In this document: positions 26,504 through 34,548 of the stretch, in pieces
Position numbering within the stretch: the stretch's first letter is position 1
Layout of the letters: the number at the start of each line of letters is the position of its first letter
Assembly (NCBI RefSeq): GCF_003957375.1
Contig: NZ_CP025473.1
Location: 2,319,501-2,383,500 of the forward strand
Origin: Enterococcus mundtii
GTDB lineage: Bacteria; Bacillota; Bacilli; Lactobacillales; Enterococcaceae
DNA length: 64,000 nucleotides
Direction: 5' to 3'
Position numbers and translations under genes: made by a program
Notes under the pieces: model-generated
Seen by the model: the letters and a program-made list of their open reading frames with translations, nothing else
Database searches by the model: none
Told to the model about the DNA's origin: nothing

Positions 26504-27469
26504 ATGTCAGAAACTTATTATGCAGCGATAAACTGGAATGAAATTGAAGATATCATTGATAAATCAACTTGGGAGAAACTAACCGAGCAATTTTGGTTAG
26601 ATACACGTATCCCTTTGTCAAATGATTTAGACGATTGGCGTACACTTTCTCAATTAGAAAAAGATACAGTTGGTCACGTATTCGGTGGACTGACTTTACT
26701 TGATACCGTCCAATCAGAAAGCGGCATGGATCAATTACGTAAAGATGTCCGCACGCCCCATGAAGAAGCAGTATTGAACAATATCCAATTTATGGAGTCT
26801 GTCCATGCGAAAAGTTATTCTTCGATCTTTAGTACATTGAATACAAAAAAAGAAATCGAAGAAATCTTTGAATGGACGAATACGAATCCTTATCTTCAGA
26901 AAAAAGCAGAGCGTATTAATGAAATCTATAAAAATGGTACGCCGTTAGAGAAAAAAATCGCGAGTGTCTTTTTAGAAACCTTCTTATTTTACTCAGGATT
27001 CTACACCCCACTTTATTATTTAGGGAATAATAAATTAGCCAATGTAGCAGAGATCATCAAGTTGATCATTCGTGATGAATCTGTCCATGGCACATATATC
27101 GGGTACAAATTCCAATTAGGCTATAACGAATTACCTGAGGAAGAACAAGAAACATTAAAAGACTGGATGTATAATCTTTTATATGAATTATACGAAAATG
27201 AAGAACGCTATACGGAAGAACTGTATGACCCAATCGGTTGGACGGAAGAAGTCAAAACATTCTTGCGCTACAATGCAAATAAAGCATTGATGAATCTAGG
27301 AATGGATCCTCTATTCCCTGATACAGCAAACGATGTCAATCCAATCGTCATGAACGGGATCTCTACTGGAACAAGTAACCATGATTTCTTCTCACAAGTC
27401 GGAAATGGCTACCTATTAGGTAATGTAGAAGCGATGAAAGATGAAGATTACTTGATTGGTTTAGACTAA
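26504..27469 (+). CDS. nrdF: Class Ib ribonucleoside-diphosphate reductase beta subunit
   Basis: 321 residues. Metal ligands of the dimanganese/diiron site are visible as the Glu/His of IQFMESVHAKSY and the Glu/His of IRDESVHGTYIGYK, with the radical-bearing Tyr close to the first pair. The acidic C-terminal end (DEDYLIGLD) is the part that docks on NrdE. It generates the tyrosyl radical, normally with the flavodoxin NrdI, which is not encoded here. Gene lies 50 nt after nrdE with ribosome site AAAGGAG. Confidence 0.96.
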   Translation: MSETYYAAINWNEIEDIIDKSTWEKLTEQFWLDTRIPLSNDLDDWRTLSQLEKDTVGHVFGGLTLLDTVQSESGMDQLRKDVRTPHEEAVLNNIQFMESVHAKSYSSIFSTLNTKKEIEEIFEWTNTNPYLQKKAERINEIYKNGTPLEKKIASVFLETFLFYSGFYTPLYYLGNNKLANVAEIIKLIIRDESVHGTYIGYKFQLGYNELPEEEQETLKDWMYNLLYELYENEERYTEELYDPIGWTEEVKTFLRYNANKALMNLGMDPLFPDTANDVNPIVMNGISTGTSNHDFFSQVGNGYLLGNVEAMKDEDYLIGLD

Positions 27470-27471
27470 AC

Positions 27472-27510
27472 AAAAAAAGAGCTTGGATGTTCAATCCTCG
27501 CTCTTTTTTT
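27472..27510 (+). terminator. Terminator of nrdHEF
   Basis: AAAAAAAGAGC...GGAT / ATCC...GCTCTTTTTTT. It starts 3 nt after the nrdF stop and is symmetric, so it can also end the convergent operon at 27546. Confidence 0.9.
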
Positions 27511-27545
27511 GTTTCTCTTTCTTCAACTGACAAACTTAGTTCTTC

Positions 27546-28580
27546 TTATTTATTATCTAAATAAAGATGTGCTGGGTAGGTCATATATTGGACAGGTGCC
27601 AATTGATCGATCGTGACATAACCTGCGGCAGAGTTGACCACCGTTGGTATACGGTTGATCAAGGTTGCACACGTATGTTTTGGTGTATCTGGTTTTGTTA
27701 CTTCAAATTGCATACTTGGCGTTCCTTCGATCGACCAAGTACATAGATCGCCCTCGCCTGCTTGATACACTTTTCCAGTACAACCAACTTCAACGATTGG
27801 TCCTTGGATCGTTTCAACAGTCGCCACAGCAGACATCCCGATTGCTTCGCCTGCTCTGATCGTACGTTCCATTGTTTTCGACGAAATAGCTTTATCTAAA
27901 ACAATTGGAACATTCTTTTGAGTAATACGTTTGATCGACCAATTCATTTTAGAACAGATTGCTTCTGCCGTCATCCAAGAATACGACGGTAAATCGGTCG
28001 CGTTCGCAATTTCTTTTGCAAATTTCTCTTGATCATATCCGACCCCATGGGCTTCAGCTAACGCTTTGCCATAGTGTTCGACATCATAACTAACTTCACC
28101 GCTAATTTTTTGTACATCATTCATCCCAGCAGCCATCAAGGCTGGGAACAACACCCAGTAAATATCTTGCATTCCTGTACCTGAAATTGTGACGTTGTTG
28201 GCTTTTGCGATTTTATCTAGACGGTTAGTTTCTGCAACCGAAGTCGTCCAAGGATACAAAGCTTCTTCGCTGATCGTTAAAACATTGACTCCATAAGTTA
28301 AAGGAATCTCTAAACTTGGCATGAAGTCTTTGATATAACTAGCAATCGTTACTAAAGCGACATCTGCATCACAATTTTGAAAAACTTCGTGGGGATCATT
28401 AGAGATTTTCACTCCTAAGGCTTGGTCATATCCTAGATATAACCCTAGATCCTGACCGATTGCTTCGGGTCGATTGTCAACCGCTCCAACGATTTCAATC
28501 CCTTTTTCCATGGCATATTTGATAATCTCTTTCGACATTTTTCCACAGCCAACTTGTACCATACGAATCTTTTTATTCAT
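27546..28580 (-). CDS. 2,4-diaminopentanoate dehydrogenase-like NAD(P)-dependent oxidoreductase
   Basis: 344 residues resembling the Clostridium ornithine-pathway enzyme Ord and dihydrodipicolinate-reductase-fold proteins. The Rossmann motif is MVQVGCGKMSKEI (about 7-19); ISGTGMQDIYWVLFPALMAAG (first 20 residues shown near 152) and the C-terminal GYVTIDQLAPVQYMTYPAHLYL segment are typical. Ord deaminates 2,4-diaminopentanoate oxidatively, but no ornithine mutase or thiolase genes are nearby, so the real substrate is unknown. It is third in an operon with an aminotransferase and alanine dehydrogenase driven by a MerR-type promoter. Gap to the preceding gene is 29 nt. Confidence 0.75.
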   Translation of the reverse strand: MNKKIRMVQVGCGKMSKEIIKYAMEKGIEIVGAVDNRPEAIGQDLGLYLGYDQALGVKISNDPHEVFQNCDADVALVTIASYIKDFMPSLEIPLTYGVNVLTISEEALYPWTTSVAETNRLDKIAKANNVTISGTGMQDIYWVLFPALMAAGMNDVQKISGEVSYDVEHYGKALAEAHGVGYDQEKFAKEIANATDLPSYSWMTAEAICSKMNWSIKRITQKNVPIVLDKAISSKTMERTIRAGEAIGMSAVATVETIQGPIVEVGCTGKVYQAGEGDLCTWSIEGTPSMQFEVTKPDTPKHTCATLINRIPTVVNSAAGYVTIDQLAPVQYMTYPAHLYLDNK

Positions 28581-28609
28581 TTCATTTCCCTCACATTTCT
28601 TTAAAATCT

Positions 28610-29710
28610 TTAAATTAATTCACGAACATCAGCAACTGTTCGCTCAAACACTTCTCCTACTTCAAGGCAGGTCAATTTTCCGTCAAGTGTGCTGATACCC
28701 GGTATCAGTTCTGGATAGGTTTGGATCACGTCAGTCAATGATTGAGAGGCTAATCCTTTGATATATCTCATCGTGACATTCGTCAAAGCAAGCGTAGACG
28801 TTTGGGGCACTATTCCTGGCATATTTGCTACAGAGTAATGGATTACGCCATGTTTAACGAAAGTCGGTTCTTCATGGGTGGTTGGCTGGCTCGTTTCAAA
28901 ACAGCCGCCTTGGTCAATCGCAATATCCACCAAGATCGTTCCTTCTTTCATCTGCTTCACCAATTCTTCTGTGATAAGATGAGGTGCTTTTTTACCTGGT
29001 AATAAGACTGAACCAATCACAATATCACTAGTCAATGCCATTTTCTCAATATTCGCTGGGCTTGAATAGAGCGTTTTTACTTGCCCATTAAACATCTCTG
29101 ACAATTCACGTAAGCGGTCGACATTGATATCTAAGATCGTCACATCTGCTCCTAATCCATGCAAGTAATGCGCCGCACTCACTCCGGCGATCCCACCACC
29201 TAAAATAGTTGCCTGAACCGGTAAAACACCTGTTACACCTGAAATCAATTTTCCACTTTGCTTCGCTAAAATCTCTGCACCCAATAGACCGCCTAAACGG
29301 CCAGCGACTTCACTCATTGGTGCGAGTAATGGGAATGCTCCGCTTTTCGTAACCATTTCATAGGCAATCGCTGTTGTTCCAGACTTGATCAATGCTTCGG
29401 TCAATTCAAGATTTGCGGCTAGATGCAAGTACGTAAATAAAATCAAATCTTTTCTAAAGTATTGATATTCTGATGGTAGTGGTTCTTTGACCTTGACGAC
29501 GAGTTCTGCCGACCAGATTGTTTGTGGATTCGCTTTGATTTGAGCGCCCGCTTCACGATATTGTTCATCTGTAAAGCCTGATCCTTCCCCTGCACGTTCT
29601 TCCACATAAACGATATGACCTGCTGTTACTAACTCTTTGACTCCTGCAGGTGTTAAGCCTACACGTTTCTCTGAATTTTTTATTTCTTTTGGTACGCCAA
29701 TGATTGTCAT
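28610..29710 (-). CDS. ald: Alanine dehydrogenase
   Basis: 366 residues. It begins MTIIGVPKEIKNSEKRVGLT as in Ald, has the pyruvate-site AYEMV and the NAD-binding ATILGGGIAGVSAAHYLHG (about 167-185), and the APMSEVAGRLGG segment. It interconverts alanine and pyruvate plus ammonia with NAD. Next to an omega-aminotransferase that uses pyruvate as amino acceptor, it would regenerate pyruvate, a pairing known from taurine and beta-alanine use. Ribosome site AAAGGAGG. Middle gene of the operon. Confidence 0.93.
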   Translation of the reverse strand: MTIIGVPKEIKNSEKRVGLTPAGVKELVTAGHIVYVEERAGEGSGFTDEQYREAGAQIKANPQTIWSAELVVKVKEPLPSEYQYFRKDLILFTYLHLAANLELTEALIKSGTTAIAYEMVTKSGAFPLLAPMSEVAGRLGGLLGAEILAKQSGKLISGVTGVLPVQATILGGGIAGVSAAHYLHGLGADVTILDINVDRLRELSEMFNGQVKTLYSSPANIEKMALTSDIVIGSVLLPGKKAPHLITEELVKQMKEGTILVDIAIDQGGCFETSQPTTHEEPTFVKHGVIHYSVANMPGIVPQTSTLALTNVTMRYIKGLASQSLTDVIQTYPELIPGISTLDGKLTCLEVGEVFERTVADVRELI

Positions 29711-29727
29711 ATTGATCCTCCTTTAAA

Positions 29728-31068
29728 TTATTGCTGCTTTTGCCATTCCTCAAATCCCATGTGAATGGCATCAAATAGTTGATCTGCATTTTCTTTTGAG
29801 AATGTCAATGATGGTGAAATGATAATCGTTTGTAATTCATCACGTAGCAAGACGCCTGCATTGATAGCATAATCAGCAACGGCTTGTACATTCTTTGATG
29901 TTTGTTCCACATCATATTTCCCGGTATTCTCAAAATCGATAGCGATCATCAAACCTTTTCCACGAACATCACTAATACAGTCATATTTTCCTTCAAGACC
30001 TTTTAGGCGTTCCAATAAATATGCACCGACTTCACGGGCATTCTCAACTAGATTTTCTTCTTCCACAATCCGTAAAGCTTCTAATGCTGCCACACAGCCG
30101 AGCGGGTGTCCACCGTAAGTATGCCCATGGATAATGACATTAGCTCCATTGGTCGCTGATTCGATGCCTTCAACGATGCGTTTATTAAAAACAGTAGCCC
30201 CTAGTGGAACATATCCTGAAGATAATCCTTTGGCTAGAACCATGGCATCTGGTTTGATGCCCCAGCCACGACTACCAAAAAGATGCCCTGAACGGCCAAA
30301 TCCTGTCACCACTTCATCCGCAATCAATAAAATATCATGATTGTCACAGACTTCACGTAAAGCTGGCCAGTAAGAAGTTGGTGGAACAATGATACCACCA
30401 GCACCTTGGATCGGTTCAGCAATAAATGCAGCAATATTATCTGCACCCACTTGCTCAATTGTTTCAACTAATTCAGCGATACAGAGTTTTGTCAATTCTT
30501 CTGGATCTTGGCAATTCCATTTATTTTTCTTCAAATGTGGGGAAGAAACACGCACACAATCTTGTAGACCAGGCCCGATAAATTCCCGATAGATCGGGTT
30601 ACCACCTATCGACGTTCCACCATAATGCATCCCATGATAGGCTTTTTCCAATGAAAGAAATACTTTCTTTGTCGGTTTACCTACTGCTTGCCAGTATTGT
30701 CTTGTAATTTTTAAAGCAGTATCTACTGAATCACTTCCTCCAGAAGTAAAGAATACTTTCGCCATCTCTTCTTCTTGCATCATTTGAATGATTTTTTCTG
30801 CCAAGTCATATGCCTTGGGATGGGCAATATTCGTAAACAATTGATAGTAAGATAATTTTTCCATTTGATCAGAAATTGCTCGATTCATTTCAGGGCGATT
30901 ATGACCAACGTTCATACACCATAATCCACCGACACCATCGAGTAATTTTCTTCCCGTGTCATCATAGATAAAATTCCCATCACCACGTTCGATAACGATT
31001 GTTTCTTCTTCACTTGCTCGAGTATCCGTCATTGGATGCCAAAAATACTTTTTCTTGCGATTGTTCAT
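29728..31068 (-). CDS. Class III omega-aminotransferase (pyruvate-dependent type)
   Basis: 446 residues, PLP fold type I class III. It has the opening YFWHPMTDTR, GGSDSVDTALK for phosphate binding (about 110), D251 in ADEVVTGFGRSG and the Schiff-base lysine K280 in MVLAKGLSSGYVPLGA. WHP(M) starts and this length are typical of beta-alanine/taurine/amine:pyruvate transaminases. The amino donor is not readable from sequence. First gene of the aminotransferase-ald-dehydrogenase operon; promoter at 31108-31138. Ribosome site AAAGGAG upstream of the ATG at 31068. Confidence 0.88.
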   Translation of the reverse strand: MNNRKKKYFWHPMTDTRASEEETIVIERGDGNFIYDDTGRKLLDGVGGLWCMNVGHNRPEMNRAISDQMEKLSYYQLFTNIAHPKAYDLAEKIIQMMQEEEMAKVFFTSGGSDSVDTALKITRQYWQAVGKPTKKVFLSLEKAYHGMHYGGTSIGGNPIYREFIGPGLQDCVRVSSPHLKKNKWNCQDPEELTKLCIAELVETIEQVGADNIAAFIAEPIQGAGGIIVPPTSYWPALREVCDNHDILLIADEVVTGFGRSGHLFGSRGWGIKPDAMVLAKGLSSGYVPLGATVFNKRIVEGIESATNGANVIIHGHTYGGHPLGCVAALEALRIVEEENLVENAREVGAYLLERLKGLEGKYDCISDVRGKGLMIAIDFENTGKYDVEQTSKNVQAVADYAINAGVLLRDELQTIIISPSLTFSKENADQLFDAIHMGFEEWQKQQ

Positions 31069-31107
31069 ATTATTCTCTCCTTTATATGTTTTCCTGTTTA
31101 CATGTTA

Positions 31108-31138
31108 AGACTAAAGGGTAGAACAACTCTAAGGTCAA
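31108..31138 (-). promoter_or_regulatory. MerR-type promoter of the aminotransferase operon
   Basis: Minus strand -35 TTGACC (31133-31138), exactly 19 bp (TTAGAGTTGTTCTACCCTT), then -10 TAGTCT (31108-31113). The dyad is TTAGA/TCTA, matching the copies at 6184, 31240 and 34443. Confidence 0.8.
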
Positions 31139-31158
31139 TCTTTTTCTTATCATTTCGA

Positions 31159-31172
31159 TAAAACCGCTTACA
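31159..31172 (-). promoter_or_regulatory. Candidate cre (CcpA) site
   Basis: Minus strand TGTAAGCGGTTTTA matches the cre consensus TGWAANCGNTWNCA at nearly all positions. It lies between the two divergent MerR-type promoters, so carbon catabolite repression of both arms is plausible. Confidence 0.5.
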
Positions 31173-31239
31173 TCAGAAAAGTAAAAAATCACTTATATAG
31201 AAGAAAAAATACTTTTGTGATTTTATTTATAAAGCATAT

Positions 31240-31270
31240 TGACCTTAGAACGATTCTAACCTCTAAGATG
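31240..31270 (+). promoter_or_regulatory. MerR-type promoter of the AEC permease operon
   Basis: -35 TTGACC (31240-31245), exactly 19 bp (TTAGAACGATTCTAACCTC), -10 TAAGAT (31265-31270). The TTAGA-N5-TCTAA dyad fills the spacer. Confidence 0.82.
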
Positions 31271-31354
31271 TAATTGAGGAGGATTGGTAAACATGCACAA
31301 CTGATTCAAATAAACAAATTAAAACATTCACAAGGATTGAGGAGGAAAATTTAA

Positions 31355-32383
31355 ATGTCACTATCAGAAACATTAAGCAATGTCATCAACATAGAAATTA
31401 TCAGTGCGATCACTTCCACACTGTTTATTATATTATTAGGTTACTTTTTAAGAAAGCATGAGGTTTTCTCATCAGATGTCGGAAAGACTTTGTCTAAGGT
31501 CGTCTTAACTGTCGCAATTCCTGCATTAGCTTTTAATTCGTTTATGCAGGACTTGAATGATGAAGTATTGAATCAAGGAATCAACATTTTGATTCTCGGA
31601 ATCTTGGTCCACGTTTTCTTGATTTTTCTAAGTAAATTCTTCTATTTTAGATATGCACCAAATAAAGAAGACACATTGCGTGTACTCTCTATTTTCGGGT
31701 CAACAACATTTTTCGGTATTCCTGTTGTCGGTGCAGTCTTTGGCGCAGAAGGGATTTTGTACGCATCGATTTTTAACATTGGTTATCGTATCTTTTTATA
31801 CTCTTATGCTTATTTAAAAATGAGTGGATTGAAAATGGCACGCGAGAATATTAGAGAAATGATCTTGAACCCAATCGTATTGGCAACTTTTATCGGATTA
31901 TTTATTTGGCTCTTCCAAGATAGCTTACCTCAAATTGCTCAGTCTAGTTCTGAATCTGTTGCTTTTTTAAGAATCGATCAGACGTTGCCATGGCTATTTA
32001 AACCTTTGACGTTCCTCTCTAGTTTAGCCTCCCCACTCGCTTGGTTGGCAATCGGGATCACATTAGGCGATCTTCCATTCGGAAAAACCCTCAGCAGTCA
32101 TACCGCTTGGTACTATTCATTCATTAAAGTCATTGTCTTCCCACTTGTGATTTTACTTTCAATTTTACTGTTGAACGCAATGAATATTTTACCAGTGAAT
32201 TCAGTTGGTCTAAGTACAATGATCATTATGATGGCTACTCCAGCTGCAACAGTTGCGGTTGCTTATGCCATAAACTTTGAAAAAGAAGCAGTACTTGCCT
32301 CTAACGCCTCTTTACTTTCTACACTCTTCTCGATCGTCTTAATCCCTATCTGGATCATCGTCTTAAACTTGATTGGAAATTAA
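31355..32383 (+). CDS. AEC family transporter (auxin efflux carrier/malate permease type)
   Basis: 342 residues with about ten hydrophobic helices in two five-helix halves, the AEC layout, including VVLTVAIPALAFNSF early and MMATPAATVAVAYA (about 290) late. Bacterial AEC members carry organic acids such as malate, malonate or lactate. It heads an operon with a D-2-hydroxyacid dehydrogenase (36 nt gap), which suggests import or export of a hydroxy or keto acid. Ribosome site GAGGAGG. The promoter is MerR type, divergent from the aminotransferase operon. Confidence 0.87.
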   Translation: MSLSETLSNVINIEIISAITSTLFIILLGYFLRKHEVFSSDVGKTLSKVVLTVAIPALAFNSFMQDLNDEVLNQGINILILGILVHVFLIFLSKFFYFRYAPNKEDTLRVLSIFGSTTFFGIPVVGAVFGAEGILYASIFNIGYRIFLYSYAYLKMSGLKMARENIREMILNPIVLATFIGLFIWLFQDSLPQIAQSSSESVAFLRIDQTLPWLFKPLTFLSSLASPLAWLAIGITLGDLPFGKTLSSHTAWYYSFIKVIVFPLVILLSILLLNAMNILPVNSVGLSTMIIMMATPAATVAVAYAINFEKEAVLASNASLLSTLFSIVLIPIWIIVLNLIGN

Positions 32384-32418
32384 AGCACATTATATAATTA
32401 ACGAAAGGAAACTATACT

Positions 32419-33435
32419 ATGAAAAATTTAAATGTTGTATGTTATGGTGTTCGTCCTGCTGAAAGAGAGCTCTTTCAGCAGTTGAATGTCCACGGATTCA
32501 ACTTGAAACTAGTAGAAGATTTATTAAATGAGACAAATTACACAGAAGCAAAAGGAATGGATGCCGTCATCGTTCGAGGAAATTGTTTAGCAAATCGTAT
32601 GAATATCGAACGCTTTGCCCAATTCGGGATCAAGTTCCTACTCACGCGTACAGTTGGGACAAATCATATTGATATAATGGCAGCTCACGATCATGAAATG
32701 CAAGTCGCGTATGTACCATTTTATTCACCAAATGCAATCGCTGAATTATCTGTTACTTTAGCAATGATGCTTTTACGTAGAACAACTCATACAACGAATA
32801 AAACAGCTTCTTATAATTTTACGATTGATCGCTTTATGTTCAGTAAAGAAGTCCGAAACTGTACAGTTGGAATCATTGGCGTGGGGAACATCGGACTAAC
32901 AGAAGCAAAACTTTTCAAAGGATTAGGTGCAACGGTGATTGGTAATGATCTATATCCAAGCGAAGAAGCAAAAGCATTCATCGAATTTAAGTCGCTTGAT
33001 GACTTACTGGCAGAAAGTGATATCGTCAGTATCCATATTCCTTACATCCCCGGTAAAAATGAACGTTTCATTAATAAAGTTTTTATCGGAAAAATGAAGG
33101 ATGACGCGATTTTGATCAACACTGCTCGAGGGGAATTACAGGATAATCAAGCAATCCTTGATGCGTTGACGAGCAAAAAACTAGCTGGATTTGGTACAGA
33201 TGTCTTACCTAATGAAGCGCTGATTTTCAACAAAAATTTTGATGAAGATCCATTATTGATCGATGCAACAGCTAAGGCGCTGATCGATATGTATCCGCGA
33301 GTAATCATTACACCGCATATCGGTTCGAATACCGACCAAGCAGTATCAAATATGATCGAAACAAGTTTTGACAATCTCTATAAAATGTTCAATCAATTGG
33401 ACTGTGCCAACATACTTTCCACTCAGGCTGGATAA
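32419..33435 (+). CDS. D-2-hydroxyacid (D-lactate-type) dehydrogenase
   Basis: 338 residues. NAD motif GIIGVGNIG (152-160); catalytic R237 in NTARGEL, E266 in DVLPNEAL and H300 in ITPHIGS. LTRTVGTNHID (about 75) is the substrate-side signature shared with D-lactate dehydrogenase and VanH. It reduces a 2-keto acid to the D-hydroxy acid using NADH. It shares an operon with the AEC permease; paired with the aminotransferase, which generates keto or aldehyde products, it may act as a redox sink. It is not next to any van gene, so a resistance role is not indicated. Confidence 0.85.
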   Translation: MKNLNVVCYGVRPAERELFQQLNVHGFNLKLVEDLLNETNYTEAKGMDAVIVRGNCLANRMNIERFAQFGIKFLLTRTVGTNHIDIMAAHDHEMQVAYVPFYSPNAIAELSVTLAMMLLRRTTHTTNKTASYNFTIDRFMFSKEVRNCTVGIIGVGNIGLTEAKLFKGLGATVIGNDLYPSEEAKAFIEFKSLDDLLAESDIVSIHIPYIPGKNERFINKVFIGKMKDDAILINTARGELQDNQAILDALTSKKLAGFGTDVLPNEALIFNKNFDEDPLLIDATAKALIDMYPRVIITPHIGSNTDQAVSNMIETSFDNLYKMFNQLDCANILSTQAG

Positions 33436-33462
33436 TCGCCTCAAAGAATCAGCGATCCGATA

Positions 33463-33554
33463 TTGCACCGAAGTGTTTAGCCTCATGAAATAAGGTGATA
33501 GCTACAAAAATTACTCTTCCAATTTTTGTAGCTGTTGCCTTATTTTCGAAGAGG
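33463..33554. repeat. Dispersed hairpin repeat, copy 1
   Basis: GAAGTGTTTAGCCTC precedes AAATAAGG, a long inner stem (AGCTACAAAAATT / AATTTTTGTAGCT), then CCTTATTT and GAGG. The left flank matches the complement of copy 3 (GAAGTGTTCAGCCTC). It also serves as a terminator for the hydroxyacid dehydrogenase operon. Confidence 0.7.
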
Positions 33555-33645
33555 TTTCGTTGATTCTTGCTGTTGATTTGTTTTTATGGTCACAGACAAA
33601 AGTGAATCTTACGTTTGTTTTAACTACTTTCCTTTCGATCATCAC

Positions 33646-33725
33646 AAAAAATAGTAAGACAGAATCCCCAGAAAATCTAAGAATACTTTCTGGGGGTCCT
33701 GCCTTATTTTCAAAGCTGAAAATTT
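33646..33725. repeat. Dispersed hairpin repeat, copy 2
   Basis: CCCCAGAAA / TTTCTGGGG inner stem, outer GTAAG...CAG / CTG...CTTA, ending CCTTATTTTCAAAGCTGAA, which matches the right flank of copy 3 (CCTTATTTCTCGAGGCTGAA). It precedes the convergent end of the NAD(P)-binding gene. Confidence 0.6.
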
Positions 33726-33743
33726 CTATCAAACCTCAATTAT

Positions 33744-34376
33744 TTACTCGTGTATTTTCCCCTTTGCTGTTAATGCAATAGAGTCATACATATGAGTAGT
33801 TGGCTCGTTGATCAAAGTTGCTAAGTATTTTCCTACAGTTTGTCGGCTGATTTCACCAATGTAACTTTTTCCGTTTCTATTCTCGATACGAATATCCTCA
33901 ATGATCTCTTTATCGGTTAACCAATTAGGGCGGATAATGGTAAAGTCTAGATGACTGTTCTCAATCAAATCTGCTGCAATACGCTGATCCCCTAAATAAG
34001 TATCAGGATCGCGATAGTCGCCCAACTCTGCAATTGCTTCTTCGTCATTAAAGTCAACTTCACCGTAGATCCCAAGTGTTGCCATCCAATATACGCGTTT
34101 GATCTTATTCTGGTTCATCGCCTCGATCATATGTTTAGCTAAAGGCACCATATTGTAAGGACCTAAGCAAGAATAGACGATATCAATGCCTTTCATTGCA
34201 TGAACCAAATCATCTAGATTCATCGCATCACCAATGATACTTCGTTCCTTATCAAAGACTTTATCCGGATTTCTCAAAAATAAAGTTACATTCACAGTAG
34301 GATCATTTTTTAAAAATTCATAGCTATATCTAGCAATTGGTGCTGATGCACCAAGAATCAATACGTTCTTTTTCAA
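33744..34376 (-). CDS. NAD(P)-binding SDR/NmrA-like protein
   Basis: 210 residues with a Rossmann fold. It opens VLILGASAPIARYSYEFL, where the usual GxxGxxG is GASAPIA, and has DIVYSCLG (about 66), YWMATLGIYG (about 95) and a Tyr/Lys-poor active site, so it may be an atypical reductase or a redox sensor like NmrA. Single gene with a MerR-type promoter at 34443-34473, the same type as the neighbouring catabolic operons. Convergent with the hydroxyacid dehydrogenase. Confidence 0.8.
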   Translation of the reverse strand: MKKNVLILGASAPIARYSYEFLKNDPTVNVTLFLRNPDKVFDKERSIIGDAMNLDDLVHAMKGIDIVYSCLGPYNMVPLAKHMIEAMNQNKIKRVYWMATLGIYGEVDFNDEEAIAELGDYRDPDTYLGDQRIAADLIENSHLDFTIIRPNWLTDKEIIEDIRIENRNGKSYIGEISRQTVGKYLATLINEPTTHMYDSIALTAKGKIHE

Positions 34377-34442
34377 TCTATTTCCACCTCTAGTTTTGAT
34401 TTTTTATTTGTACAACGCTCCTCCTTTGAGTAAGATGATTAA

Positions 34443-34473
34443 AGTATAAGGCTTAGAACGACTCTAACCGCAA
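34443..34473 (-). promoter_or_regulatory. MerR-type promoter of the NAD(P)-binding gene
   Basis: Minus strand -35 TTGCGG (34468-34473), exactly 19 bp (TTAGAGTCGTTCTAAGCCT), -10 TATACT (34443-34448). The dyad TTAGA/TCTAA is the same as at the other three sites. Confidence 0.8.
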
Positions 34474-34548
34474 GTATTTATTCGCATCTTTTATTACAAT
34501 TAATATGATTCTCAAAAAAGCATTTATTCCAGAAAGGATTTTAGTTAT

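Noticed and set aside
32419-33435. VanH-like reading of the D-2-hydroxyacid dehydrogenase, suggesting vancomycin resistance
   Set aside because: No vanA/X ligase or dipeptidase nearby; the gene is in an operon with an AEC permease. General D-lactate-type dehydrogenases share these motifs.
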